Source of the DNA: VAZQ01 sp036502925
GTDB taxonomy: Bacteria; Pseudomonadota; Alphaproteobacteria; Rhizobiales; Xanthobacteraceae
Direction: 5' to 3'
DNA length: 50,041 nt
Assembly (NCBI GenBank): GCA_036502925.1
Contig: DASXXS010000211.1
Coordinates: 1-50,041 of the forward strand
The position numbers and the translations under genes were made by a program. Positions 1 to 7,584 of the stretch are shown here, piece after piece; the stretch's first letter is position 1, and every line of letters starts with the position of its first letter. The notes under the pieces are model-generated. The model worked only from the letters and a program-made list of their open reading frames with translations, made no database searches and was not told where the DNA came from.

Positions 1-1
1 C

Positions 2-1111
2 AACAAGTACGCCGAGGGAGTGCCGGGCAAGCGCTACTACGGCGGTTGCCAGATCGTGGACAAGGTGGAGAACCTCGCTCGCGACCGTGCGAAGGCGCTG
101 TTCGGCGCCGAGCACGCCAATGTGCAGCCCCACTCCGGCACACAGGCGAACATGGCGGCGTACGCGAGCGTGCTCAGCCCCGGGGACAAGGTCCTTGGCA
201 TGGCGCTCGACCAGGGCGGGCACCTCAGCCATGGGTCCCCGGTGAGCTTCAGCGGCAAGATCTATCACTTCGAGCCGTATTTCGTCTCGGAGGAGACGGG
301 TGTGCTCGACATGGATGCGGTGCGCCGCCGCGCGCTCGAGGTGATGCCGAAGATGATCGTTGCGGGGTACAGCTCGTACCCGCGCATCCTCGACTTCCCC
401 GCATTCGCCGAGATCGCCCGCGAGGTCAACGCGCTGCTGCTCGTCGACATGGCGCACTTCGCGGGCCTGGTCGCGGGCGGCGCGCATCCGAGCCCGTTTC
501 CGCACGCCCACGTGGTCACTTCGACCACTCATAAGACTTTGCGCGGGCCGCGCGGCGGCTTCATCCTCACCGATGACGAGGAGCTGGCCAAGAAGATAAA
601 CTCGGCAATCTTCCCCGGCCTGCAGGGCGGACCATTGATGCATGTGATCGCCGCCAAGGCCGCGGCTTTCGGCGAGGCGCTGCTTCCGTCCTTCAAACTT
701 TATGCGAAGAACGTCGTTGAAAACGCCAAGGCCCTGGCGGAATCGATGAAATCAAACGGGTTCGACATCGTCTCCGGCGGCACCGATACCCACCTCATGC
801 TGGTCGATCTGCGTCCCAAGCGGCTCACCGGCAAGGTGGCGGAAGCGGCACTGGGGCGCGCCCGCATTACCTGCAACAAGAACGGCATCCCGTTCGATCC
901 CGAGAAGCCGACCGTGACCTCGGGGATCCGGCTCGGGACGCCGGCCTGCACGACGCGCGGTTTCGGCATCGCCGAGTTCCGCCAGGTGGGCGAATTGATC
1001 GCCGAGATGCTCGGCGTGCTCTCCCAGAAGGGCGCGGAAGAGGATTCGCTGGTCGAAGCTGCGGTGCGGGAACGGGTGCGGGCGCTGGTCCACCGGTTTC
1101 CGATCTATTAG
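2..1111 (+). CDS. glyA: Serine hydroxymethyltransferase, 5' end missing
   Basis: Cytosolic PLP enzyme that interconverts serine and glycine while loading one-carbon units on tetrahydrofolate. The reading frame is open from base 2 (N-K-Y-A-E-G then VPGKRYYGG), which is the conserved substrate-binding stretch of SHMT, so the gene starts upstream of the window and roughly the first 60 residues are missing. The PLP lysine is in STTHKTLRGPRGG (AAG at 533-535). The C-terminus is complete and ends with stop TAG at 1109-1111. It lies 15 bp ahead of nrdR on the same strand, the usual rhizobial order glyA-nrdR-ribD. The GTG at base 20 is internal, not a start. Confidence 0.97.
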   Translation, partial: NKYAEGVPGKRYYGGCQIVDKVENLARDRAKALFGAEHANVQPHSGTQANMAAYASVLSPGDKVLGMALDQGGHLSHGSPVSFSGKIYHFEPYFVSEETGVLDMDAVRRRALEVMPKMIVAGYSSYPRILDFPAFAEIAREVNALLLVDMAHFAGLVAGGAHPSPFPHAHVVTSTTHKTLRGPRGGFILTDDEELAKKINSAIFPGLQGGPLMHVIAAKAAAFGEALLPSFKLYAKNVVENAKALAESMKSNGFDIVSGGTDTHLMLVDLRPKRLTGKVAEAALGRARITCNKNGIPFDPEKPTVTSGIRLGTPACTTRGFGIAEFRQVGELIAEMLGVLSQKGAEEDSLVEAAVRERVRALVHRFPIY

Positions 1112-1126
1112 CGGAAAGGGGCGGGC

Positions 1127-1612
1127 ATGCGCTGTCCGAACTGCGCGAGTCTTGACACGCAAGTCAAGGACTCCCGGCCGACCGAGGACTCCTCGGTCAT
1201 CCGGCGCCGTCGCGTATGCCTGGCGTGCAATTTTCGTTTCACCACGTTCGAGCGGGTGCAATTGCGCGAGCTCCTTGTCATCAAGCGCAACGGTCGCCGC
1301 GTGCCGTTCGACCGCGACAAGCTTCTGCGTTCGGTGCAGATCGCGCTGCGCAAGCGGCCGGTCGAGCCCGAGCGCATCGACGAGCTCGTTTCCAAGATCG
1401 TGCGCGAGCTCGAAAGCCAGGGCGAAAGCGAAATCACCTCCGAGACCATCGGCGAAATGGTGATGGAGCATCTGCGCGCGCTCGACGACGTGGCCTATGT
1501 CCGCTTCGCCTCGGTCTACCGAAACTTTCGCGAGGCCAAGGATTTCGAAACCGTGCTCGGAGAATTGTCAGGCGACGAGGACGGCAGGCCGCCGGCAGCC
1601 GCGCGGAAATGA
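1127..1612 (+). CDS. nrdR: Transcriptional repressor NrdR
   Basis: Nucleotide-sensing repressor of ribonucleotide reductase genes. The 161-residue length is typical of the family. The N-terminal zinc ribbon has cysteines at 3, 6, 31 and 34 (CPNC and CLAC). An ATP-cone follows, beginning near residue 45 with VIKRNGRRVPFDRDKL, which binds ATP or dATP. The ATG at 1127 is preceded by a purine-rich GCGGAAAGGGG. The stop codon overlaps the ATG of ribD in an ATGA arrangement, implying translational coupling. The C-terminal tail after the ATP-cone is short and rich in Asp, Gly and Pro. Confidence 0.97.
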   Translation: MRCPNCASLDTQVKDSRPTEDSSVIRRRRVCLACNFRFTTFERVQLRELLVIKRNGRRVPFDRDKLLRSVQIALRKRPVEPERIDELVSKIVRELESQGESEITSETIGEMVMEHLRALDDVAYVRFASVYRNFREAKDFETVLGELSGDEDGRPPAAARK

Positions 1613-2748
1613 ATGTCGGCGCGGTGATGGCCGGCATCGATCCAGACGACGACCTTCGCTTCATGGAGCTGGCCCTGGCGCTCGGCCGTCGCGGGCTCGG
1701 GCGTACCTGGCCCAACCCTTCGGTCGGGGCCGTGGTGGTGCGTCGGCAAGCTGATGGTCAGGTGATTGTCGGGCGCGGCTGGACGAAGCCCCACGGCCGT
1801 CCCCATGCCGAGACCCAGGCGCTGGATCGGGCTGGCGGCGCAGCCCGCGGCGCCACCCTCTACGTCACGCTGGAGCCCTGTTCGCACTTCGGGCAGACCC
1901 CGCCTTGCGCCGACGCGATCGTTGCGGCCGGCATCGCGCGCGTCGTGTCCGCGCTTGAAGATCCCAATCCGCAGGTTGCCGGGGAGGGCCACCGCCGCAT
2001 GGCCGCGGCCGGCATCGCGGTCACGGTCGGGATCGGCGCTGACGAGGCGCAGCGAGCCCATGCCGGCCACATCCGCCGCATGCGCGATCACCGTCCGCAG
2101 GTCATCCTCAAGCTCGCCGTCTCCGCCGACGGCAAAGCCGGCCTCGCTGGCCGGCGCCCGGCCCCGATCACCGGCGAGCCGGCGCGTGCACATGTGCACC
2201 TCATGCGGGCCATGAGCGATGCCGTCTTGACCGGCGTCGGCACTGCGCTGGCCGACGATCCGCTGCTGACCTGCCGGCTGCCCGGCATGGCGGACCGCTC
2301 GCCGGTTCGCGTGGTGCTCGACAGCAAGCTGCGGCTTCGGCTCGACAGCCGGCTGGTCGCGACGGCGCGGGACACACCGCTGTGGGTCGTCACCGGCGAC
2401 TGGGCGACGGGGGACCGGGAGCAAGCGCTGCGGGCGACTGGAGCGGAGGTGCTGCGGCTGCCGGCGCCCGACGGCCGGCTCGATCTCGCCGCCGTGCTCG
2501 AGCGCCTGGCCGAGCGCGGCATCACGCGGCTCATGGTCGAGGCCGGGCCGATCCTAGCCGCCGCCATGCTCGGCGCCGATCTGGTCGACGAGGCCGTGCT
2601 GCTGCGCTCCGGCAAGGTGATCGGCCCCGACGGTATCGATGCGCTCGCGGGACTTTCGCTCGCAGCGTTGACTCAATCCCCCCGGCTCGAATTGATCCGC
2701 ACCGAGATCGCTGGCGAGGATACAATCGACTTCCTGGCACGCCGATGA
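1609..2748 (+). CDS. ribD: Bifunctional riboflavin deaminase/reductase RibD
   Basis: Catalyses two early steps of riboflavin synthesis: deamination of the diaminopyrimidine product of GTP cyclohydrolase II, then reduction of its ribosyl side chain with NADPH. The deaminase domain (residues about 15-140) has the zinc site HAE (66-68) and PCSHFGQTPPC with cysteines 91 and 100. The reductase domain fills the rest, with TGVGTALADDPLLTCR and MVEAGP motifs. The frame is open upstream, but ATG 1609, overlapping the nrdR stop by 4 bp, gives 379 residues, the normal family length. A second ATG at 1627 is possible. Confidence 0.95.
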   Translation: MNVGAVMAGIDPDDDLRFMELALALGRRGLGRTWPNPSVGAVVVRRQADGQVIVGRGWTKPHGRPHAETQALDRAGGAARGATLYVTLEPCSHFGQTPPCADAIVAAGIARVVSALEDPNPQVAGEGHRRMAAAGIAVTVGIGADEAQRAHAGHIRRMRDHRPQVILKLAVSADGKAGLAGRRPAPITGEPARAHVHLMRAMSDAVLTGVGTALADDPLLTCRLPGMADRSPVRVVLDSKLRLRLDSRLVATARDTPLWVVTGDWATGDREQALRATGAEVLRLPAPDGRLDLAAVLERLAERGITRLMVEAGPILAAAMLGADLVDEAVLLRSGKVIGPDGIDALAGLSLAALTQSPRLELIRTEIAGEDTIDFLARR

Positions 2749-2779
2749 AGGGGGCGGAGCCGGATGAGCGGAGACCATC

Positions 2780-3568
2780 ATGCCATTGAGCCGAGCGAAC
2801 GCTGTCGACATCTGGTATGAGGTGACCGGCGAGGGACCGGCGTTCGTCTTCATTCATGCCAATCCCTTCGACCATGATCTTTGGATGTACCAAGCCGCCC
2901 ATTTTTCGACCTGGTTCAAGGTCGTGGGCATCGACATCCGCGGCTATGGCCGCTCCGAGAAGGTGACGACGGCCTTCTCGCTCAAGGACATGTGCAACGA
3001 TGTGATCGGCGTGATGCAGGATGTCGGGGTCGCGCGCGCGATCTGCGGCGGATGCAGCGTCGGCTCCGGTATCGCAATTCTGTTGGGCCTCGATCATCCC
3101 GATCGGTTCGACGCCCTCATCCTGGTCGGCGGCAACAGCGGCTCCAGCCCCCGCTACCAGAAACGCATCGAAGGATATCGCAATGATCTGACAGACTACC
3201 ACCTCAAGCACATGCGTGAGCTGGTCCACCCGCAGTTCGCCGACAGCAGGCTCGGGCGGCACCTCCTCAATCAATTCGTCGAGCGCGAGCCGAGGTTGCG
3301 GGGCGAAGCCATCGCGCAGGTGTTCGTGGCCGGCAATCACACCGATACGACCGCGCGGCTGCCGAGCATGAAGGTCCCCACCCTGGTGATCAACGGGGAG
3401 TTCGACCACTCGCTCCCGGCCGGCCAGAAGACCGCGAGCCTGGTGCCCGGTGCGGTCCACAAGGTTCTGCCCGGCACCGGCCACGCCTGCTGTCTGGAAG
3501 ACCCGGCCGGATTCGACAGCCTGGTCATCGATTTTCTGCGCGCGCGGGAACTCATGCCCGCACTTTGA
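2780..3568 (+). CDS. Alpha/beta hydrolase inserted in the rib cluster
   Basis: A 262-residue cytosolic alpha/beta-hydrolase fold protein with no signal peptide. A complete catalytic triad is visible: the nucleophile elbow GCSVGSG with Ser93, Asp209 in NGEFDHS, and His235 in GTGHAC. The HANPFDHDLW stretch near residue 26 matches the oxyanion-hole loop after strand beta-3. It starts 31 bp after ribD and ends 14 bp before the ribE ATG, so it is probably cotranscribed with them. Substrate cannot be predicted; esterases, lactonases and C-C hydrolases share this motif set. A link to flavin metabolism is suggested only by position. Confidence 0.85.
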   Translation: MPLSRANAVDIWYEVTGEGPAFVFIHANPFDHDLWMYQAAHFSTWFKVVGIDIRGYGRSEKVTTAFSLKDMCNDVIGVMQDVGVARAICGGCSVGSGIAILLGLDHPDRFDALILVGGNSGSSPRYQKRIEGYRNDLTDYHLKHMRELVHPQFADSRLGRHLLNQFVEREPRLRGEAIAQVFVAGNHTDTTARLPSMKVPTLVINGEFDHSLPAGQKTASLVPGAVHKVLPGTGHACCLEDPAGFDSLVIDFLRARELMPAL

Positions 3569-3582
3569 GCAAAAGGCCTGCC

Positions 3583-4188
3583 ATGTTTACCGGCTTGGTT
3601 ACCGATATCGGCGAGATTGTTGCGGTTCGCCAGGCCGCAGAGGGGCTGCGCCGGCTCAAGGTCGCGTGCGGCTATCCGCGCGCTTCGATCAGCGAAGGCG
3701 CCTCGATTGCGTGCGCCGGCGTATGTCTGACGGTGGTCGGGATCGGCGAGGAGGGCGGTCGAACCTGGTTTGACGTTGATGCCGCCGCCGAGACGCTCAA
3801 ACTGACGACGGTCGGCCATTGGCGGGAGGGCACGAGGATCAACCTCGAACGCCCGCTCCGGCTGGGAGAAGAGCTCGGCGGCCACCTCCTCGCCGGACAT
3901 GTGGACGGGGTTGCGGTCGTCACGGTTCGCGACTCATTGACCGAGATGGCCCGGTTGGAGCTGCGAACCAGGCACGATCTCGCGCGTCTCATTGCAGCGA
4001 AGGGTTCGGTGGCGCTTGACGGCGTTTCGCTCACGGTCAACGAGGTTGCGGGCGACACGTTTTCCGTGCTGATCATTCCCCACACGTTGAAGGTCACGAC
4101 CCTCGCCCAGCTTTGCGTCGGCGACGAGGTCAATCTCGAGGTCGATCTGATGGCTCGTTATGCGGCGCGGCTGATCGAGGCCCGTTAG
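3583..4188 (+). CDS. ribE: Riboflavin synthase, alpha chain
   Basis: Dismutates two molecules of 6,7-dimethyl-8-ribityllumazine to riboflavin plus the pyrimidine precursor. The N-terminus MFTGLVTDIGEI is the family signature, so ATG 3583 is preferred over the in-frame TTG at 3565, giving 201 residues. Two tandem lumazine-binding barrels are visible, each with a CLTV or SLTV segment (ACAGVCLTVV near 46; LDGVSLTVN near 145) and the GHLLAGHVDG loop near 103. It is followed by an 88-bp gap and then ribH, so the two last steps of the pathway are adjacent. Confidence 0.96.
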   Translation: MFTGLVTDIGEIVAVRQAAEGLRRLKVACGYPRASISEGASIACAGVCLTVVGIGEEGGRTWFDVDAAAETLKLTTVGHWREGTRINLERPLRLGEELGGHLLAGHVDGVAVVTVRDSLTEMARLELRTRHDLARLIAAKGSVALDGVSLTVNEVAGDTFSVLIIPHTLKVTTLAQLCVGDEVNLEVDLMARYAARLIEAR

Positions 4189-4210
4189 CGCCCCGGTCGA
4201 TGCGATCCGC

Positions 4211-4226
4211 CTGCGTTTACACGCAG
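4211..4226 (+). other. Short hairpin between ribE and ribH
   Basis: A perfect 6-bp stem (CTGCGT/ACGCAG) with a TTAC tetraloop sits in the 88-bp ribE-ribH gap. There is no following T-run, and the conserved FMN (RFN) riboswitch core is not visible. It could be a weak processing or attenuation site or chance. Confidence 0.25.
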
Positions 4227-4276
4227 ACGGACCGTGCGGATGATGGTACGAGGGCAGCATTGGGAGATGAGGTTTT

Positions 4277-4768
4277 ATGGCCGAGCCGCGCAGAAACGCC
4301 GCCAACGACACCGGTGACCTTACCGGCGCGCGCGTTCTCGTCGTGGAGGCGCGCTTCTACGACGATATCGCGGACGCCTTGTTGGCCGGCGCCACGCGCG
4401 CTCTCGAAGCCGCCGGCGCGGCGTTCGAGCGCGTAAGCGTGCCCGGCTCGCTCGAGGTCCCCGCCGCCATCGCCATCGCGCTCGAGGCCGCGGAGCGCGC
4501 CGGCAAGCCCTATGACGGCGTGGTCGCGCTCGGTTGCGTCATTCGTGGCGACACCATGCATTTCGAGATCGTTTCGACCCAATCGGCGCGCGCCCTCATG
4601 GATCTCTCGGTGGCCCGCCGCGTGCCGATCGGCAACGGCATTCTGACCGTCGATACCGACGCCCAGGCGTGGTCGCGGGCCCGCGCCGAAGAGGCCGACA
4701 AGGGCGGCGATGCGGCGCGCGCGGCGCTGGCGCTGGTGCGGCTCCAGCGCCGCCTCGGCCCACGTTGA
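4277..4768 (+). CDS. ribH: 6,7-dimethyl-8-ribityllumazine synthase
   Basis: Condenses the RibD-derived diaminopyrimidine with 3,4-dihydroxybutanone phosphate to make the lumazine substrate of RibE. The 163-residue length fits. Recognisable segments are the VVEARFYDDI substrate loop near 22, the VPGSLEVPAAI stretch near 55, the GCVIRGDTMHFEIV segment near 85 containing the conserved catalytic-region His, and GNGILTVDT near 115. ATG 4277 follows GGGAGATGAGG. The stop overlaps the ATG of nusB (TGATG), implying coupling. Confidence 0.96.
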   Translation: MAEPRRNAANDTGDLTGARVLVVEARFYDDIADALLAGATRALEAAGAAFERVSVPGSLEVPAAIAIALEAAERAGKPYDGVVALGCVIRGDTMHFEIVSTQSARALMDLSVARRVPIGNGILTVDTDAQAWSRARAEEADKGGDAARAALALVRLQRRLGPR

Positions 4769-5259
4769 TGGCGCGCTCGCCGGCACCGAAGGATGGCCGC
4801 AAGGCCAACCGCCGCGGCGCCGCGCGGCTGGCGGCCGTGCAGGCGCTTTACCAGATGGACATCGCCGGCACCGGCAGCAACGAAATCCTCGCTCAGTTCG
4901 AGAGCCACTGGATCGGCCGCGAGGTCGAAGGCAACCAGTATCTTCCGGCCGAGGCCGCGTTTTTTCGCGAGGTCGTGAATGGCGTCGTGCGCGAGCAGCG
5001 CAGCCTCGACCCGCTGATCGACGCCGCGCTGGCTGAGACTTGGCCGCTCAAGCGCATCGAGGCGATCCTGCGGGCGGTGCTGCGCGCGGGCGCCTTCGAG
5101 CTCGGCCATCGCAGCGACGTGCCGGCGCGCGTGGTGGTGGCCGAATATGTCGATGTCGCCAATGCCTTCGTGGACCGCGAGGAGACCGGCATGGTCAATG
5201 CGGTTCTCGATCAGCTCGCCCGCAAATTGCGCGCGGGGGAATTCGTAACGGCGGGGTGA
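4768..5259 (+). CDS. nusB: Transcription antitermination factor NusB
   Basis: All-helical RNA-binding factor that joins NusE on boxA RNA to antiterminate rRNA operons. ATG 4768 overlaps the ribH stop and gives 163 residues. The arginine-rich N-terminus RRGAARLAAVQALYQMDI and the C-terminal helix VVVAEYVDVANAFVDRE followed by VNAVLDQLARKLR are characteristic. The ribH-nusB-thiL order is widely conserved in bacteria. Only 4 bp separate it from thiL. Confidence 0.96.
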   Translation: MARSPAPKDGRKANRRGAARLAAVQALYQMDIAGTGSNEILAQFESHWIGREVEGNQYLPAEAAFFREVVNGVVREQRSLDPLIDAALAETWPLKRIEAILRAVLRAGAFELGHRSDVPARVVVAEYVDVANAFVDREETGMVNAVLDQLARKLRAGEFVTAG

Positions 5260-5263
5260 CCCG

Positions 5264-6274
5264 ATGATCGAAGGTGAGCCGGAAGCACAATCGGGCGAGG
5301 ACCGCCTGATCGCGCGGTATTTCCGCCCGCTCGCCACGCATCCGGGCGCGTTCGGGCTGCTCGACGACGCCGCCACGATCACGCCGCCACCGGGGTCGGA
5401 CGTCGTGCTCAAAGCCGACGCTGTCGTGGGCGGCGTGCATTTCTTTCCCGATGATCCGCCCGACACGATCGCCAAGAAGGCGTTGCGCGTGAACCTTTCC
5501 GATCTTGCCGCCAAAGGTGCCGGACCGGCCGGCTTTCTGCTCTCGCTGGCATTGCCGCAAACGCTCGGCGGGGATTGGCTTGAAGCCTTCGCGCGCGGTC
5601 TGGGCGAGGATGCCAAGGCCTATTGCTGCCCGCTCATGGGTGGCGATACCGTCCGCACGCCGGGACCCGTGAGCATATCGATCGCGGCATTCGGCATACT
5701 GCCGTGCGGCACCATGGTTCGTCGCAGCGGCGCGCGGCCGGGCGACCTCGTCGTCGTCACCGGCACGATTGGAGATGCCGCCCTCGGTCTCCTGGTCCGA
5801 CGCGATCCCGATACCGCGATGCGCTGGCGGCTCGAGCATCGGCAGCGCGATCAGTTGATCGAGCGCTACTTGCTGCCGCGGCCGCGCAATGCGATCGCCG
5901 AGGCGCTGCGGCAATATGCAACGGCGGCGATGGACGTCTCCGACGGCCTGGTCGGCGACCTCGGCAAGCTTTGCGTCGCCTCCGGCATGGTGGCCGACAT
6001 CGAGGTTGCACGCGTGCCGCTGTCGGACGCCGCCCGCCAGGCCGTTGCGAGCGACCCTTCGCTCGTCGATACCGCGCTCACCGGCGGTGACGACTACGAG
6101 GTGGTGGCCACGGTGGCGGCGGGAGCCAAGGACGCCCTGATGGCGGCCGCCGAAGCGGCCGGCGTCGCGCTTACCCAAATCGGCACTATCAGGTCCGGTC
6201 GGCCGGGCGTTCGTTTTCTCGACCATGCCGGCAAACCAATGCTGTTCAACAAGCCCTCGTTCAGTCATTTTTGA
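5264..6274 (+). CDS. thiL: Thiamine-monophosphate kinase
   Basis: Phosphorylates thiamine monophosphate to the cofactor thiamine diphosphate using ATP. The 336-residue protein shows the AIR-synthase-like fold: LLDDAATITPP near 28 and the VVLKADAVVGGVHF strand that normally carries the metal-binding Asp, NLSDLAAKGA near 85, MGGDTVRTPGP near 126 and MDVSDGLVGDLGKLC near 223. ATG 5264 begins 4 bp after the nusB stop, so it is likely in the same operon. The chain ends normally in the C-terminal VRFLDHAGKP region. Confidence 0.95.
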   Translation: MIEGEPEAQSGEDRLIARYFRPLATHPGAFGLLDDAATITPPPGSDVVLKADAVVGGVHFFPDDPPDTIAKKALRVNLSDLAAKGAGPAGFLLSLALPQTLGGDWLEAFARGLGEDAKAYCCPLMGGDTVRTPGPVSISIAAFGILPCGTMVRRSGARPGDLVVVTGTIGDAALGLLVRRDPDTAMRWRLEHRQRDQLIERYLLPRPRNAIAEALRQYATAAMDVSDGLVGDLGKLCVASGMVADIEVARVPLSDAARQAVASDPSLVDTALTGGDDYEVVATVAAGAKDALMAAAEAAGVALTQIGTIRSGRPGVRFLDHAGKPMLFNKPSFSHF

Positions 6275-6301
6275 CGGCAATCCACGCGCAGGGGACCTTT
6301 G

Positions 6302-7552
6302 ATGGACGACAGAACGGCAGCGGCCGCCCGCGGCCTTGCGGGCACGGAACCGGCCCAGCGGGCCAGAACGGTGCTGCACCGGCGATTTCCGACCATCGGC
6401 CATTTGCGCCGCCATGCGCGCCGTCACGTTCCCCATTTCGTGTTCGAATACATGGACGGCGGGGCGGGAGCCGATACCGGCATCGCGCACAATTGGGCGG
6501 CGCTCGATGCGGTGGAGCTCGTGCCGCGCTATGGCGTCATGCCTTCACTGCCGCCGATCGATGTGGAGCTGTTCGGGCGCAGATATGCAGCCCCCATCGG
6601 TATCGCGCCCATGGGCGGGCCGGCGCTGGTCTGGCCGGGGGCGGATGCCGCCATGGCGCGGGCCGCCCAGCGGGCGCGGGTTCCCTACACGCTCGGAACG
6701 GTCGGCGGGATGACCATCGAGCGGGCAGCCGAGCTGGCGCCTGACGTGCTCTGGTTCCAGCTCTACCGCATGGCCAGGAACGACCATGCGCTGGGGCTCG
6801 ATCTGGTTCGCCGCGCCGAAGCGGCAGGCGCCCATGTGCTGGTCCTCACGATCGATGTCCCGGTCCGCACCACCCGGCCGCGCGAGGCGGCCGTCGGGCT
6901 TGGCCGCGGGCCGTTCCGTCCCGACCTGCCGATGCTCCTCGACATGCTCGGCTCGCCCGGCTGGCTGGTGGCGCTGATGCGGCACGGCCGACCCAAATTC
7001 GCGAATATCAAACTTTACGCGGGCGAGAGTGCCGGCGGCGACGAGGTCATCCGCTTTGCCCGGCAGGAGATCGGCGGCGCCTTCACCTGGGACGAGATCG
7101 CGCGCTTCCGCGACCGCTGGCGGCGGCCCATGGTGCTCAAGGGCATTCTGCATCCGCTCGATGCGGCGAAGGCGGTGGCCATGGGCATCGAGGGCATCTG
7201 GGTATCGAACCATGGCGGGCGCCAGATCGAGGCCCTGCCGCCTGCGATCGATGTGCTGCCCGCCATCGTGACGGAAGTGGGCAGCCGCGCCACCACCATC
7301 ATGGACAGCGGCATCCGCAGCGGCGTCGACGTGATCCGCGCGGCCGCGCTGGGGGCGCAGGCGACTTTTGCCGGCAAGGCCTTTCTCTGGGGCCTCGGGG
7401 CGCTGGGGGAGGCCGGGCCGGGACACGTGATCGATCTGCTGATGGAAGAGGCGAGGGCGGCGCTCGGTCAGATCGGCGCGCATTCGCTTGCCGAGGCGCG
7501 ATCGGTCGCCGTACGTCATCCGGGCGCGTTCGCTTTTCCGAAGAACCCGTAG
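6302..7552 (+). CDS. FMN-dependent alpha-hydroxy-acid dehydrogenase/oxidase
   Basis: A 416-residue member of the lactate dehydrogenase (LldD)/glycolate oxidase TIM-barrel family, oxidising an L-2-hydroxy acid with FMN. Visible motifs are YMDGGAGADTGIAHN near residue 50, the PIGIAPMGG phosphate region, LTIDVPVRTTRPRE, VLKGILHPLDA (FMN-binding Lys), the active-site histidine in SNHGGRQIEALPP, and DSGIRSGVDVIRAAALGA (FMN phosphate). ATG 6302 is preferred to the TTG at 6299. It is 27 bp after thiL. Mandelate, lactate or glycolate are possible substrates; motifs do not separate them, so no symbol is given. Confidence 0.9.
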   Translation: MDDRTAAAARGLAGTEPAQRARTVLHRRFPTIGHLRRHARRHVPHFVFEYMDGGAGADTGIAHNWAALDAVELVPRYGVMPSLPPIDVELFGRRYAAPIGIAPMGGPALVWPGADAAMARAAQRARVPYTLGTVGGMTIERAAELAPDVLWFQLYRMARNDHALGLDLVRRAEAAGAHVLVLTIDVPVRTTRPREAAVGLGRGPFRPDLPMLLDMLGSPGWLVALMRHGRPKFANIKLYAGESAGGDEVIRFARQEIGGAFTWDEIARFRDRWRRPMVLKGILHPLDAAKAVAMGIEGIWVSNHGGRQIEALPPAIDVLPAIVTEVGSRATTIMDSGIRSGVDVIRAAALGAQATFAGKAFLWGLGALGEAGPGHVIDLLMEEARAALGQIGAHSLAEARSVAVRHPGAFAFPKNP

Positions 7553-7571
7553 CCCGGATGAAGCGGGCTAC
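7549..7571. terminator. REP-like hairpin at converging gene ends
   Basis: A perfect 8-bp inverted repeat GTAGCCCG/CGGGCTAC with a 7-nt loop overlaps the stop of the hydroxy-acid dehydrogenase and lies 14 bp before the end of the opposing homospermidine synthase. The TAGCCCGGATGAAGCGGGCTA type of palindrome resembles dispersed repeats I associate with rhizobial genomes. It has no T-run, so it may act as a transcript-end stabiliser rather than a true terminator. Confidence 0.6.
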
Positions 7572-7584
7572 ACGTGCCGCCAGG

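Noticed and set aside
4189..4276. FMN riboswitch in front of ribH
   Set aside because: The 88-bp gap is too short and lacks the conserved RFN core elements; only a 6-bp hairpin was seen.
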